Shown here in pieces: positions 48,660 to 61,261 of a stretch of 64,000 nucleotides of DNA. A model generated the notes under the pieces. That model did not search any database. It was not told the DNA's origin and saw nothing but the letters and a program-made list of their open reading frames with translations. The stretch's first letter is position 1. Each line of letters begins with the position of its first letter. This DNA is from Cinnamomum chago (taxonomy: Eukaryota > Streptophyta > Magnoliopsida > Laurales > Lauraceae): positions 109,198,001 through 109,262,000 of the forward strand of contig CP142452.1 of assembly GCA_038049695.1 (NCBI GenBank). Reading direction: 5' to 3'. The position numbers were made by a program, and so were the translations under genes.

Positions 48660-51600
48660 CTACGCTTCCTCTTCTATTACAACTCGCATTGGCTGATTGG
48701 CATGAGTGAGAGTGCTAAATGGGCCGTTGTCTAGTGACCGGATTTAGGTTTATAGAGGGTGGTGGGTTCCGTACAGGCACGGCCTAGGAGGAATGTCCGC
48801 TTGCTTAGAGATGGGCCATGGGCCCCACTCCAATTGGTCCTCGTTGTCTTGATTTTTTCTTTTTTTGTATGATAAAAGCAGTTGGGATGAATGTGGCGGG
48901 AACACTGGAATATGAAAATGGCAAAAATTACAAGGATAGCTGACCAAGTAGACTTTTTAAAGGAGGTTAATTTGAGTTGCAAATGTTCATGTTCATCTTC
49001 CATTGGAATCCATGCTGTACATTCATTCTTTAGTATTCCTCATCGAGTCTGAAGTTAGAGACATATTGACTTGATGAAGAGGGGCCTGTACACTTATTAA
49101 AATTATCTAAGCATCTTTAATATCAACCCCATATTGCATACCCAATATCTCAAATTTTACTTCAATAAGAGTTGGTTTTACTAAAAAATAAAATTGATCA
49201 TTTGATTAAAAATTTGGTGATGCTCTTTCTTGTTTTGTTTGTAGTTCAGCTATTGAAGGGATGGGGTTGATTGTTGAAAGAGATTGATTTTGTACAATGT
49301 CCATCAATGGTGGGCCACTGTACAATTAGCGGAAATTGGGTTTTTGTTGCTGTTGTTGTTGTTTTATCACGGATAGGGAAGCTGGCCTGAATGAATGTTA
49401 CTGTTTTCCCGGTGGAAGTGGAAACCAGAAGTCAAGGGCATTTTCTTTTGTCAATGGTGGCATTGTCGAGATTTGTTGTAAGAATATGAGCGTATCTAAA
49501 CGTAAAACATGGATTCCTGGACATGATACAAGTTGCCAGAGATTCCCGGATTTTGCTGAGTTTCTTATGTAGAAATAGTCAAGCCGTTTTTAAGTCTAAT
49601 CGACCTGTCCTGATTCTCAAGGTTGTTTTATTATTTTATTTCTTCCTGCTTGTAATGGCGGATGGCCTACATTTTTTTAAAATATGTAGTAAGTTGGTTA
49701 GAGCCATGGAGGCTTGGAAAAAGATCATGAGCTTTATTCTCTTATTTGTTTTGGTTGATTTGAGATTAGAAGGGTTAATTAGAGCATTCATTTACCTGCA
49801 AAAAGAAATCATCGAATGGCTGACGTGGAAATTTGGCAAATGAATTGTCTAATTTTTTTTTTCAGTTAATGGTATCTAATAAGAAAAAAAAATTATTTCT
49901 TTAAAAAATATCATGTAAAACACAGGAAGATATATCGGAGCAAAAAAAAATATATATATATATAAGCAAACTTCTTGTCTGTAGAATATACTTAAATGGA
50001 AAAGTCTTCAGATGATAACGTGAGTACTACACCTAGTGGGCCGACCTATTGATCCATCCTAATAGACCATAAACTAGGGACTCCCTGATAGTCACTAATT
50101 CCAAGTTTTGTACTCATCTGAATGGATTGGACTATTGAATTCGACAGTTCACTCATTTGGATTGTAAGGGTCGTTGGTCAAGTAGTTAGGTTGAGTATCT
50201 TACCCTCGATCACCATACATAAGGACGTGGCCTTAGAGGGAGGGGATCAATTCCCCCGATCATATCCCCTAATGAGCCCCCCAAGGACTGGTGCTCAATA
50301 TAAGGTGAGTAAAGGTGATCAGAGGAGGGGGACCCCATATAAAATTATCTTAAATTTTATGTATAGCAAATTCTCACCAAAGGGACTCCCGCACAGGAAT
50401 TGTATGGGATTGGTGACTGAGGGAGAAAAACAAATCTATGATAATTGATATACTTTCCTGAAAGGGAGCCACAAGCAAATCTTATCCATTTGAGAGGCAT
50501 TCCAATCTGTTGGTTTTGGAGGTTGGAGGGCCACTGCTATGTAATCACAAGTGGGCCTTATCAACATACCCCAACACCACCTTAAAAGTGGGACCCCTCT
50601 ATATTAAAGGCTCATTTTTGCATGGCAGCCGTTTAGGAATGCAATGGCCGTTGCAAAGTAATAATGTAATATCACATAACCAAAAAGGGTAACTGGAAGG
50701 TAATTAGAACTTTTCTTTTTCGGTCACTGTCATGTTGCCTCAAGTTTTGACCTAATGTAATAATGTTATTTCCTTTTTTATATTTCTTGAATTTATGTTG
50801 AATTTTAATTTAAATATTGAAAAAGTAAAGAGAGGTTTTGATGAGATCATGCTTCATTCAAAGTCCACACCGGTGAACTTATAATTTAAAACCACTTATA
50901 GTTTAAATTTGTAGAAAGTTCTCCGTGTAATCAATCTTTGGGTTGGTGCCGCATGACTTTAAAACCTATGATGTTGAGTTAATATAAAATTTGACTTATA
51001 AGCACTTAGTGTATTACATGTGGGACTTGTGGAGTCGCTTGTATCCAAGCGTTTTTTTTCTGACACCGGATTTCAACCAGATCTGCCACTCTAATCCAAG
51101 CCCACCGGGTCCCACATTTTCAACAACAAAAAATGGCATGTTTGTCCATTTTCTTTTCTACATAATGGAAAAGAAAAGCAATGCATCTTTTTACCAAAAA
51201 ACGTTTTTATTTTTTATTTTTATTTTTCTTAAGGTACCTCTTCTTTTTCTTTCCCTTTTCTTTTTCTTGCTTGGTTGGCCGATTTCCCAGGAGTGAAGCT
51301 ATCAACCTCATGTCACGTGGATTGATCTCCGGGCACGTGTGATTCTGAGGTGACAATAGTATCACCGAACCATAAGTGTGTTGGCAATGAGAGAGCTTTT
51401 TCTAATTTTATACAAATATGCGGTTTACAGTGGGAAAAGGGATTAGGAAAAGGCTAATATTTTTGTGGAAAATCCAAAGTCTTGCCACACATCTGGTGAG
51501 TATAAACTTTTATCCGTCCACATCAACGTTTTCCATGATCTTTAGGGAAAGCACATCCAAGTTAGATAAAATCTTCAACTTTTGAAGAAAATAAAATCAA

Positions 51601-52510
51601 ACAGAGAAACTGTCCCGCAATACAAAGGAGAAACGCATTTTTCACGGAAAATGAAAGTGGTTTCAATAAGTTCGGTTAGCCAGCCACACTGACTCAAGTA
51701 ATTGAAAATGCATACACTTAAGTCTGAATCAAATCCCTTTCATGTTTGGCAAAAGAATTAAATACTGCTCTATTAAAATGACCTTGAACTTTTTTTTGTT
51801 GCACAAACAAACCCATCCGATCATCAAAGAGGGCCCAAGGGTGGGCCAGTTGCCAGATTTCTAGTGAGTAAGGCTGGTGGGCCCACACCAACAAAACGGC
51901 AAATTGGGGTCTGCTTATACCACATGTTATTGCCAAGAAGTGCCGACCAGAGATCCTAGAGGGAACACCGTTGATTAACAACTAAAAATAAACAGTCCCA
52001 TGAGCCAATCCTGATTTCAGGAAAGTTGTAATAAAAAAGGCATCACGGCCATCCTGTGAAACCATTGCCAAGTTTGTAGTTGTAGTTGTTGTGTGATCAC
52101 GAGATTTCTGCTATTTGGTCTTTGGACCGGCCAAACAGGCTGATGGGGCCAGGCTGCCCCACTAGTGTTAGAAAAATTGTGTGGCCCAGCTGCAATTGAG
52201 GCCACGCCAGATTAAGCCTAGTGGTGTGCTGCGGATGAACTCCCAACAAGTCTTGATCTGGTGGAGCCAGATAATGATTAAACTCTTGGTGGTAGAGTTT
52301 TGATCAAGTTCAAACTCTTGGTTGGTAGAATTCTCATGCTCATCAAGAGATGTGAGAATCCAGAAAAGTTAGAGTCCATAGTAGTCGTGACTCCTAGGGT
52401 TACTTGATATAAGAAAAAAGAGGATAAGAACCCGTTCTTAATCGTTCAGTAGCAATAGTAGCAAATTTGTATCAGCAAATTCTTTCAACGGGGACTATAG
52501 AAAACATATA
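48660..52510. other. Spacer upstream of the ATL gene
   Basis: The 300 bases next to 48643 should contain the ATL promoter. No canonical motif stands out. Beyond that the sequence is AT-rich and has a (TTG)n run at about 49344 and an (AT)n run at about 49950. One SINE-like copy lies at 51301-51387. Short frames at 49336-49843, 50991-51296 and 51718-52205 have no family features. Confidence 0.5.
51301..51387 (-). repeat. tRNA-like SINE head, copy 3
   Basis: The minus strand reads CATTGCCAACACACTTATGG, then TTCGGTGATACTATTGTCAC, then CTCAGAATCACACGTGCCCG, then GAGATCAATCC. It shares the GTGTGTTGGC end and the layout of the copies at 15901-15994 and 36561-36664, with more divergence. Confidence 0.45.
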
Positions 52511-53516
52511 GGGGCACGTTTGGCAAACCAAGAGGATTCCACTATTTAGAGGATTCCTTTGATTAGCTAGAAACAACCCATCCTCCGAGAGGATTTCTCA
52601 AGACAGTTCCAACTTTGACAAACATAGAGGATTCCTTCCATCTGCATTATATGTGATCCAATGCTTATTGATTTTTTTATAAATATCTTATAATCCATGT
52701 AAGATCAAGGGCTGAAATTTTACGCCATAGCCATTCTTGGCTCTCCAGAGAATGTTAACAGTTCAGATCTTGCAAATGGCACCCACAAAAATATAAAAAT
52801 AATTTTTAGTCTCTATACTTTTTTTGCAAATATCTTAAAATCCATGATGGATCAACGGTTGAAACTTGTGTCCCTATTCGCGTTTGGTCTTCTGGATGTG
52901 ATGCATGGTTCGGATCATAGTTTTGGGGTCCATAAAAACTCAAAAAATTAAAAAAACAGACTGCTAGAGAATCCCGTTTTTGTACTGTGGGAGATCAACG
53001 GTCAGAAGTCTTTTGACATTTTCTCATGATTCATGAAGAATCATGACTCCAAATTTAACATACAAACCATATTGGGGCTTTTGAAGAGTTTTAATGGTTT
53101 AGATTGTTCAAATGGGTCCCACAAAAGTCTAGAAATCGAGATCCAATGATCTGGACTGTTTTTAGAAATATCTCGAAATACGTGTAGAATCAACGGCTGA
53201 TATTTGACTCCCGAGCCGTTTTGGGCCTTTTAGACAAGATTACCGGTTCAGATCTTGACTGTGGGGCATAGAAAAACAAAAAATCTGAAGAGAACGGTGA
53301 CCCCTAACTTATTGCGTTTATTACTGTAGCAGCGCGCTTCCTCCATTCCGTTGATTCTCATTTTCTGATGGGGGAGGGTCTGACTCAGGATATATTCAAA
53401 AACGTGGATGCAATGATTCTAAGAGAGGGTTTTCCTTGCATTACCAAACATGTGTTTTCCACATAAGCACAGAAAAGTGACAAGAATCCTCCCTGAGGAT
53501 GGTTACCAAACATGCC
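52511..53516. mobile_element. hAT-like non-autonomous element with internal degenerate repeats
   Basis: The ends GGGGCACGTTTGGCAAACC and the complement of GGTTACCAAACATGCCGCCC are inverse apart from a few changes, and both lead into an AGAGGATTCC-type block. Inside, a unit of about 120 bp recurs roughly four times: AATATCT-AAATC, TCAACGGTTGAAA, a CTTTTGG/CTGG segment, GTTCAGATC, and CCCACAAAAA-type text. A target duplication could not be fixed because MITE copy C abuts the right end. Confidence 0.65.
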
Positions 53517-53795
53517 GCCCGTTTGGTAATTTACTTTTAAAATAAAGTAGAGTGAAGTGAAATGAAAAGAATGAATAAAATATAAGTGAGTTATGATGAT
53601 ATTTTGTTTTTAGTTGTTTGGAATGGAATATGTTTGACTTTTTGTATGGGGAAATGTATATTTTTTGTCTTTTAGTGAGTAAATGTTGTTGCTTTTTGAC
53701 TTTTTTTAGAAAAGATGGAGGAAATTTTTGTTAAAAGTGTTTTTGATGGGATGTTTAACTTGACTTGACTTTATTAATAAAATTATCAAACGGCC
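53517..53795 (+). mobile_element. MITE family copy C
   Basis: The ends are inverse: GCCCGTTTGGTAATTTACTTT and the complement of AAAATTATCAAACGGCC. The body, with GTGAAGTGAAATGAAAAG, GAATAAAATATAAGTG, GACTTTTTGTATGGGGAAAT and AAAAGATGGAGG, matches copies A and B. This is the best-preserved copy and sets the family boundaries. Confidence 0.85.
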
Positions 53796-54478
53796 TAAGG
53801 TTTTTGACTAGATGAGTAACTGCTTTCATGTCATCGATATGGACCAATCTTTCAGCTGCGCACATGTTTTCAAATTTTCGACTTCCTTTTCTTTGAAAAC
53901 TCGACGGTAGATATTTTAGTTCCGTTCAAGAATCTGATGGTGGATGTTGGTTGGCTTAAAAATTCAAATAACCCTGTCCAAAAGGTTCCTTGGGACTGAG
54001 TTGACCTTCTACTCGGAGTCAGTCGCTCAACAATGAGAGCAGTGGAATTCTATGGTGGAGCTCGGAGTCAGCCCGTATTTTGAAAATACAAAGAAGCTAA
54101 AATTGAAGGACGACTCCTCTAGTGACTTATCTCCAAATTTTACTCTAACATGCAGAGAGAAAAGGATTATTACGAGTGATTTGCTTCATTATGCGAACCC
54201 TATTATTATCATCTTTTAACTGTCACAAAGCTTTAGAAATTATACATTTGAAAATGTTGATGTATTCTAAAACTTATGATTTTTTTTTATCTTAGTAAAG
54301 GATTTTATAAAATTTTAAATTATTAACCAAAATTAATAAATTTAAAATATAACAGATTGACTATGGTTGCAACCTTATAAAAAATCCTATCTCCATCACT
54401 GACCCCACTGCCTCAATGTCTCCTGCAGCATGTGGACCCTCAGGAGGCCCACTTTGGCCTTAGAAAAGATTTATGGCT
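53796..54478. other. Spacer before the solo LTR
   Basis: AT-rich with no supported gene or repeat. Confidence 0.4.
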
Positions 54479-57139
54479 TGTTACATCCAGACCCAAATTA
54501 ACCATGATTATTGCTAATTAATGGTGTTTTAGTTAAATTAATTGTGTTTATTTACTAATTATAGTAATTAGTGTCAATTAGCCCCTTTAGTCTAAGTAAG
54601 TTGAGTCTTGAGCCTTGGATATGTGAGTTAGAACCGAATTGACTTGGTTGGGTAGAGTCAAGCGCTTTTTCGTAATTATAGATTTTCACATTTTGCATCA
54701 TTTGTATGTTATCTTGGTATCATCGCGTGTATTTCGTCGAGCACATCGATTTTCGTATTAGACTTTACTTCATTTGACCAACCATTTAGTTAGTGGACAT
54801 TCATTTGACCCTTTATGATAATACTAGCTTTTGGAGGGACCTTTTTATAAAAAGAGAACCGTATCTCTCCAATGAACCCATCTCTTTCACTCCTTTTCAT
54901 TTCCTTTCTCTCTACTCCCCTTCTTCTTCTCTTTTTCTTCATTTCTCTTTCTCATTTCTCCAAACACTACAAGGTAGGAGGGCTTGTGCCTTGGGGAGCT
55001 ATAACTCACCTTCATCATCTTCATTTTTCCTCTCTTCATTGTTGGCAAGACACCACCTCCACCTTCCTCTATCTCTTCCAATTTCGAAATCATTGCTAGA
55101 GGTAAGGTTCTAACTCCTTTCGTTTAGATTTTTGAGTTGTAATAGAGTCAAGGGACTCCTAATTGACAATACATGCATATTCAATTCCTTTTTCCATGTG
55201 CATTTGTGTCTAGGGTTTGGAATTTTGGGGTTTTTGAGGTTCTTTGAACCAAGGGTGTAGAGAAAGGGTTGAAAGCACCAATTGAGGCAAGTATAGGCTT
55301 AATTTGGACTTATATATTATCGATTTATTGATTCACAAGAATTTTATTTCTTTGATCTTCTATTTCCTTAATGGTTGTGTGATTAATTCTATTGAAATAA
55401 TGGAATGGAATTATGTTGATGGTGTATATGTGGTGAATGGGAGCATGAAGCTCCATATTTGTGCAGGATGGGTGTTAGAAGAAGTGTGAGAAAGGAAGGA
55501 GAGGAACAACCATCAGAAATTCCGAATTTGGAATTCTAGAGTGGGCGCCTGAGCTCGCAGAGGGCCGCTCGAGCGGACTCACCCACTGGAATTTCCGAAA
55601 TGGAATTCTGCAGTGGCTACTCGAGTGTGCAACTCTTCTGGATACCTCTGCTCGAGCGGATATGGACCCGCTTGAGCGGACCTGAAGCCAAAATTTTTGG
55701 GCATTTTGGGCCCAAATAAAAGGGGGTATTAACACTCCTAGCCTATATTAACCCTCCTTAATCCTTTATTAAGTGGATTATGGTTCACACCTTGTTTCCA
55801 TAGGTTAGTTAGAAATTCAACGTACCACATAATTAGTGACAACCAATCAAAGTAGTAGTACGTTGACTTTTCGAACCTATCTTGTATTGGATGGTAAAAG
55901 ATTAAAAACAATAGTCTAGTATTGGTTCGTAAAAATGTCTTGATTCCCCTAAATTATTGCATTTCATATTAGAGTATAATTTTCATTATTGATATCAAAT
56001 CCTAACTAGTAGATTGTCGCATTATTAGTATTTATTGAGGTCCGATTGTTTGCATTTAATTCGTAACTTCAGTATTGTATATCGATTCAGTATCCATTGG
56101 TAATGGTGATTGAGTAGGTATTTGTAATATGTGATTACTATTCGATTTGATTATAGATAAGTGAAACATAAATTTACTCAGATTCAATTATTATTCGATT
56201 GTTATTTAATTCGATCGAGTAGGTACTACTTAGCTTCGACTATGTGATACCCGACGGGGTTGAACTTGGTTTAGTTATTCGAAACTACTGCAATAAGTCA
56301 TCTGGAGCAACGGAACTCCAGACCGGGTAGCCAACTAGCCTTTGGCTGGGCCGCTGGTGATATCCCAATTAGATTCTCTCTCTTTGAGAGGATGAGCTTA
56401 ATGTCGTAGCCAAATAGTATGTTTTCATTATATTTGATTCCCGAGCATAAATTACTTGATTTTAGCACAAATTGCCTAGTCATTTCTTATCATTGACATT
56501 TGTTAAATTAATTTATCTTTTCAATTCAATTTGATATATTATGTATTTCCTTATTATTGCCTATACTTGTTAGATTGTTGTAGTGAGATACTATTCTTGG
56601 TGTCACAGTCATAGGTGTAGCTCCTGGCCTTGAAGAGACCCAAGAGGGAGAGGAGGTTACCCAAGAGGTATCTCCAGGACTAGAGGCGTGGCCAGAGTAA
56701 GGGCTAGCATAGATATCTTCCCTCGGAGCGCGAAATGGACTTTTGAGGTTTATTGTTAGAGTGTGACTAGCCCCTTTTCGTGTGGGGTCATACTTAGTTG
56801 TAGTTATTCTCTTGAATATAGTTTTGGTATAGTTGTATAGGGTTCTTTTATACACCCTCTTTTGTAAAGCAATGTATATACATGCATAATTTTTTAAATT
56901 AACTTGAATAGTTAATTGGACTGAATGAGAAATGATACTTTGTGTATGAATTACAGCTTCCGCCAAGAATGAAATGTTATTTACAGGTTTCAGTGAGTTT
57001 AACTCACGAGTGAAAAAAGTTGTTTTTCTCTCCTTCGTGTGTTGTATTTACCTTGAGACAAGTACAGCATCATGGGAGTACGTGTGTCTCACCTCAGAGA
57101 TTACCCTAGATCCGGGTGATTCGGGATCGGGATGTGACA
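54479..57139 (+). mobile_element. Solo LTR, probably of a Ty3/gypsy element, 2661 bp
   Basis: It starts TGTTACATCC and ends GGATGTGACA, the inverse TG...CA ends of an LTR. It contains a TATAAAAA at 54846-54853, a CT-rich leader downstream, and an AAGGTAAGG-type donor at about 55100. No primer-binding site, gag or pol follows, and no second LTR is in the window, so recombination between two LTRs probably removed the interior. Length and ends resemble Tekay/Del-type chromovirus LTRs. Five-base flanks TGGCT and TGGTC match at three positions, so the target duplication is decayed or my ends are off by a base or two. Short frames inside are not genes. Confidence 0.65.
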
Positions 57140-58178
57140 TGGTCATTGTCGATCCTTTTGACTGCAAACTCAAAACTCAATGGTGAATATCACATTATGA
57201 TTGTTCAATACATGGGTCATCCAATTCAAAGAATGCTTTGATGCAATAGCGACTTGACAAGAAGTAGGCACTGGAGTGCCTTCTAAAGTTGGATTGCCGT
57301 TTTGCATGTGTATGTTATTGTTTATCAATTGCCATCATCATTATTAACATCGACTGATGTAAAGTTGTCCACTGATCAAATTTTATTACCATCAACATCA
57401 CTACCTCAGAAGTTTGCTTCACCAGCAACTGTCAACCTGATGCCCATCCTCTTCTTGATAAAGAAGTCACCATGGAAGTTCTCACTGCACTCTAAAACGG
57501 TCCACCAAATATGGAACATCGGACAATATTGAAAAAGATCTCAAAGATGATCAGGCAAATGGATTTAAATACAAAAAGGGGAAAAAAACTATTCTTAATC
57601 CATCCTTCAATCATTTTTGTTAAAATAAATTGTAACTATATATTCTTAACCCACAATTTAATTGCTCGAGTGATTGCCAATGGGTTGTGTTGTGTACCCG
57701 AGATTTTACCAATGATTAACGGTAACAGGTGGGCAGGTTCTCTGTCTTGAAAAAAATTAGGCTCAAATTCTTATTTGCGGATAGGCCGTTTCTGATAAAA
57801 GTGCATTGTTAAGATTACTGACTATTCTGTTACCATACCAATTTAGGTGAACATGGGGTACCTTTCCACATATTCTCTAATTGAATGATTGCTCTAGTTA
57901 GAAACAGAGGACATCTCCCATAAGTCAGTTTTCAAGTGCTCTGATTGATACAATCACTTCTTGGCTAGACAAAGGTACAAAATCTTATTCAAATAAAAGA
58001 GATAATAACTAAATTCCTTTTATTAAATTTTACATGGCACACAGGAATCTCTAGCAATGGAGGAGGGGAGACTCTCCAAGTCAATATACAAGGACTACAA
58101 AAGTATGGGAGTATTCAACACGACAACAAGAAGTTGCGTGGGTTTTAGTACCACATTGCTAGGAGCAATATCACTACA
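57140..58178. other. Spacer between the solo LTR and the ankyrin gene
   Basis: No gene recognised. The last 300 bases likely include the ankyrin-gene 3'UTR. A frame at 57302-57532 looks weakly protein-like (QKFASPATVNLMPILFL) but has no known motif. Confidence 0.4.
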
Positions 58179-61100
58179 TTATACTTCTGTACATATCTCA
58201 AGCTCCTTTTCCTTTTGATGCTCTCCACTTACCCTCTCATTTCTCATTCGAACCTTGTTTACCCACGACCATACGGGTGTTAAATTCAGGCACAAGTGGA
58301 TGAGATGGAAGATGAAAACAATAAAATGCCAAAACAGCAGAAGGCCCATGAAACCTGTCCAGCTAACAAGAACCCAGAAAAGCTTTCGTGAGATCCTGTC
58401 CGAGACCACCACTAGCCTGGTCCCATAAACGAAAGCCATGGTGACAGATGTCACAGCCACCCACATGGTAATCACCAAAATCCAGGTCGTGAGAACGTTC
58501 TTGAGCGGCAATCCACTCACCAGAAAGAGTATGATGAACAGAGACGAGACCAGCCCGGACATGTCGAAGTACATGAAGAGCTTGAAGTTTCTGGGCTCGA
58601 ACTCGTTCTGAATTGCCTTCCCGGCCCTATTTTCTATCATTGACAAAGGAGATGGATTGGGAGATGGAGAGCTGTTGGAGTCCTGCCAAACGCCCCCAGG
58701 AGGGCTGAGTCCTGCTGCAAATGTGACTGTGGCTATCAATGTGGCTACAATTAAGAGTGTGTTATGCTTCTCTTTGAACCAGTCCTTATCTTTCTTTTGC
58801 TTTTGGAACCAGCTGCTGGGCGTTAATTTCCTCATTAATCTCTTCTTCCAAGACGGGGTTTTGAATGGGCTTGTATTCTGGAATTGGGTGTTTGGTTTTC
58901 GGGATCTTTTACATCCGAAACTGAAAAGCAGGTGATGGATTTCCATGTCATCACATTGGCTGGGGCCCTGAGCCAAGATGTCAAGGGCTGTGAAACCATA
59001 GTCGTTTGTAGCGTTCACTTTTACTTGGTTCTTTGAAAGGAACAGCTGTAGCATCTGAAATAGGAAAGCCCCAGGAAAGAACTAGTTAGAGACATGACTC
59101 TTGCGTATTGTTAAAGTAACATCTCCGTAGTCAGTTCAGGCGTTAAAAACAAAAAAAAAACCCATGTGGACTGTTTGTAAGTAAGGGTCTGTTTGGGAAG
59201 GGGGGGAAAATGGGGGGAGGAAAAAAAGGGGGGAAAGTGGAGGGAAAATGCTTTTTGGGGGGTGTTTGGGAAGGGGGGAGGGAAAATGGGGGAGGGGGAA
59301 ATGGAAGGAAAATTTGTACTTTTTCTCTCAAAAATTTCCCCCCCCAAAACAAGGGGGAAAATGAGGGGAAAGTGAGGATTGAGTCACCAAATGACTAAAA
59401 TGCCCTTTAGAGTCTATTTGATTTTTTTTCAAGAGCAAGGGTAAAATAGTCTTTTTCTTTATACCTCACTAAAAACAAAATTATACTTTTTCACTTTCCT
59501 TCCCCTTACTTTTTTACTTCTCAAACAAGAGGAGGGAAAATTAATTTTTCCTCCCCTCCCCTTCATTTTCCTTCCCCCTCAAATTTTCCCTCCCCTCCCC
59601 TCCCCTCCTCCCTTCCCAAACGAACCCTAAGTGGAATAGATGATGCCATGCGGAGGATAAATTTCCACACATTTTCATCAGTGGGCCATACGTTTGTTTG
59701 TTTCCAGGAAAGTGGGGGTGGGGGCCACTGTTTGAAAGATCCAGAACGCGGAATGAACTTTCAATCAAAGACTTCGTGGTCTTTTTATTAGGGGGAGTTG
59801 GTATTCTCAGGTGTTATTTTAGTGATGTTGAGCGCACTTGGTAGATTAATTCACCAATCAAATTGAATGTATTTTTCTAAACGGGCCATCAAATTGATCA
59901 CAAGATGAATTTTTTACAATCACATGCGTTGTACTTCATCAATTTGACTAATACTTAGTAGTGCAAAATCTAGCAAGAGCCCTGTAGATTTTTATTACGT
60001 GGCCCTACTGAAAAAATCATCACCAAATTTCCTATCATTAAAAGAATCTATGAGGTGCAACAGAAATCAGGGAAAACCGACGGTTACACAGGTGATACAT
60101 TCAAAAACTTGTTGATCCTATTGGTTTGTGGGTCTTACTTTAGATGGGAATTGAGAGATGCAGCTTGAATCTCTTCAAATCAAGTGATCGTAGCCATCCA
60201 ACATGTTGAAAATTTTCAGTAGATACTCCGATTTAGAAAATTCTCCACAGCACCAATTACCAAGCCAGGCAAATCTTCTTCTTTCTTTTGTACCTCGAAC
60301 TAACGTGACTGGTAGTAGAAGAGTCTAGATCCTTCCGAGGATTTTGACTTGGAGAAATCTGTACTTAGAAGAAGTCCAACTAACTCACAGTAGGCCTTAC
60401 TAATCTAAAATTCTAGCCACTTAAAATAAATACCCTTGCTAATTTTTATCTCAAGAAAAGTTGGTCACTCGATCCCTAAAATCAGTCATTTGTTTGGAAT
60501 AAATAATCAATAAAATCATATAATCATGTTTTAATCAAAGAATCAATCTTACGGTGCAACCCACCTTTTCAATAATTAAGTGGCCCCCACCTGGGAACGT
60601 TACTATGTTAGCTCAGGACTATTTTCAAGTCAATGACTCGAGAGGAGAATATCTGGACTCAGTAGGTTAGATAAGTAGGTGAGTCACTTGCCTGGAACTG
60701 TCTTCTAGCCGTGGCAAGATGCAGGACACTGTTGCCTTCCAAATCCTTCACATTCACCAGCTCCTTATTCCAGTTCACCAACACCTTCGCAGCATCGACC
60801 TGGTTATTTCTCAAGCAAATGTGCAGAGCCGTCTCTCCTCGACTCGATTGTACTTGAGCAAGATCCGGATCGACCCTAAGCAGCTCTCTCATCACATCAA
60901 CTCGCCCCTTCGCAGCTGCCAGATGAAGAGCATTTCTCCCGTCCTTATCTCCGACCCTCCAAAAAGAAGGATTGTTGGTGCCCAATATCTCCAGTACAAC
61001 ACATACGTGCCCTCCAGCTGCAGCCAGGTGAATTGGGTAGGAGCCTCCCTCGTCGCTCATTCCTGCTAGTTCTGGGCGCAGTTTTAGAAGCTCTTTGGCA

Positions 61101-61261
61101 AAAGCCACATCCCCACGAAGAGATGCGACGAGCAGAGGGTTCCCAGCAGCAGACAAGCTGTCGATTCTCTGAAGGAGGAGAGGGTCTTCCTGGAAGAGAC
61201 GGCGGAGGGCAGGTACGTCTCCTTCGCGGGCTGCTTTACGAAGCATCTCAACTCGATCCAT
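58179..61261 (-). CDS. Ankyrin-repeat PGG-domain membrane protein (BDA1-like)
   Basis: Two exons, 60692-61261 and 58179-59054, encode 481 aa. The donor is GC, not GT (CAG followed by GCAAGT), and the acceptor is TTTCAG; the frames fit with no other usable donor nearby. Residues about 35-235 hold six ankyrin repeats (for example GSYPIHLAAAGGHVCVVLEI, DGRNALHLAAAKGRVDVMRE, RGETALHICLRNNQ, EGNSVLHLATARRQF, YGFTALDILAQG). Residues about 282-315 are the PGG domain (HNTLLIVATLIATVTFAAGL, then SPPGG). Three further membrane spans follow. Plant proteins of this type (BDA1, ACD6, ITN1 relatives) sit in the plasma or endomembrane and affect immunity and salt responses. The role of this one is not known. 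The 1637-bp intron holds a foldback element. Confidence 0.93.
59184..59628. mobile_element. Foldback MITE in the ankyrin-gene intron
   Basis: The ends AGGGTCTGTTTGGGAAG and the complement of CTTCCCAAACGAACCCT match at 15 of 17 positions. The left arm is G-rich (GGGGGGAAAATGGGG-type repeats) and the right arm its C-rich inverse, about 120-150 bp each, so the element can fold on itself. The 5-bp word TAAGT occurs just outside both ends but not symmetrically, so the target duplication is uncertain. Confidence 0.75.

Noticed and set aside
54793-55113. 106-codon frame rich in S, L and F
   Set aside because: Lies in the CT-rich leader inside the solo LTR just after its TATA box.
59111-59398. G- and P-rich frames on both strands in the ankyrin intron
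   Set aside because: Low-complexity arm of the foldback MITE at 59184-59628.
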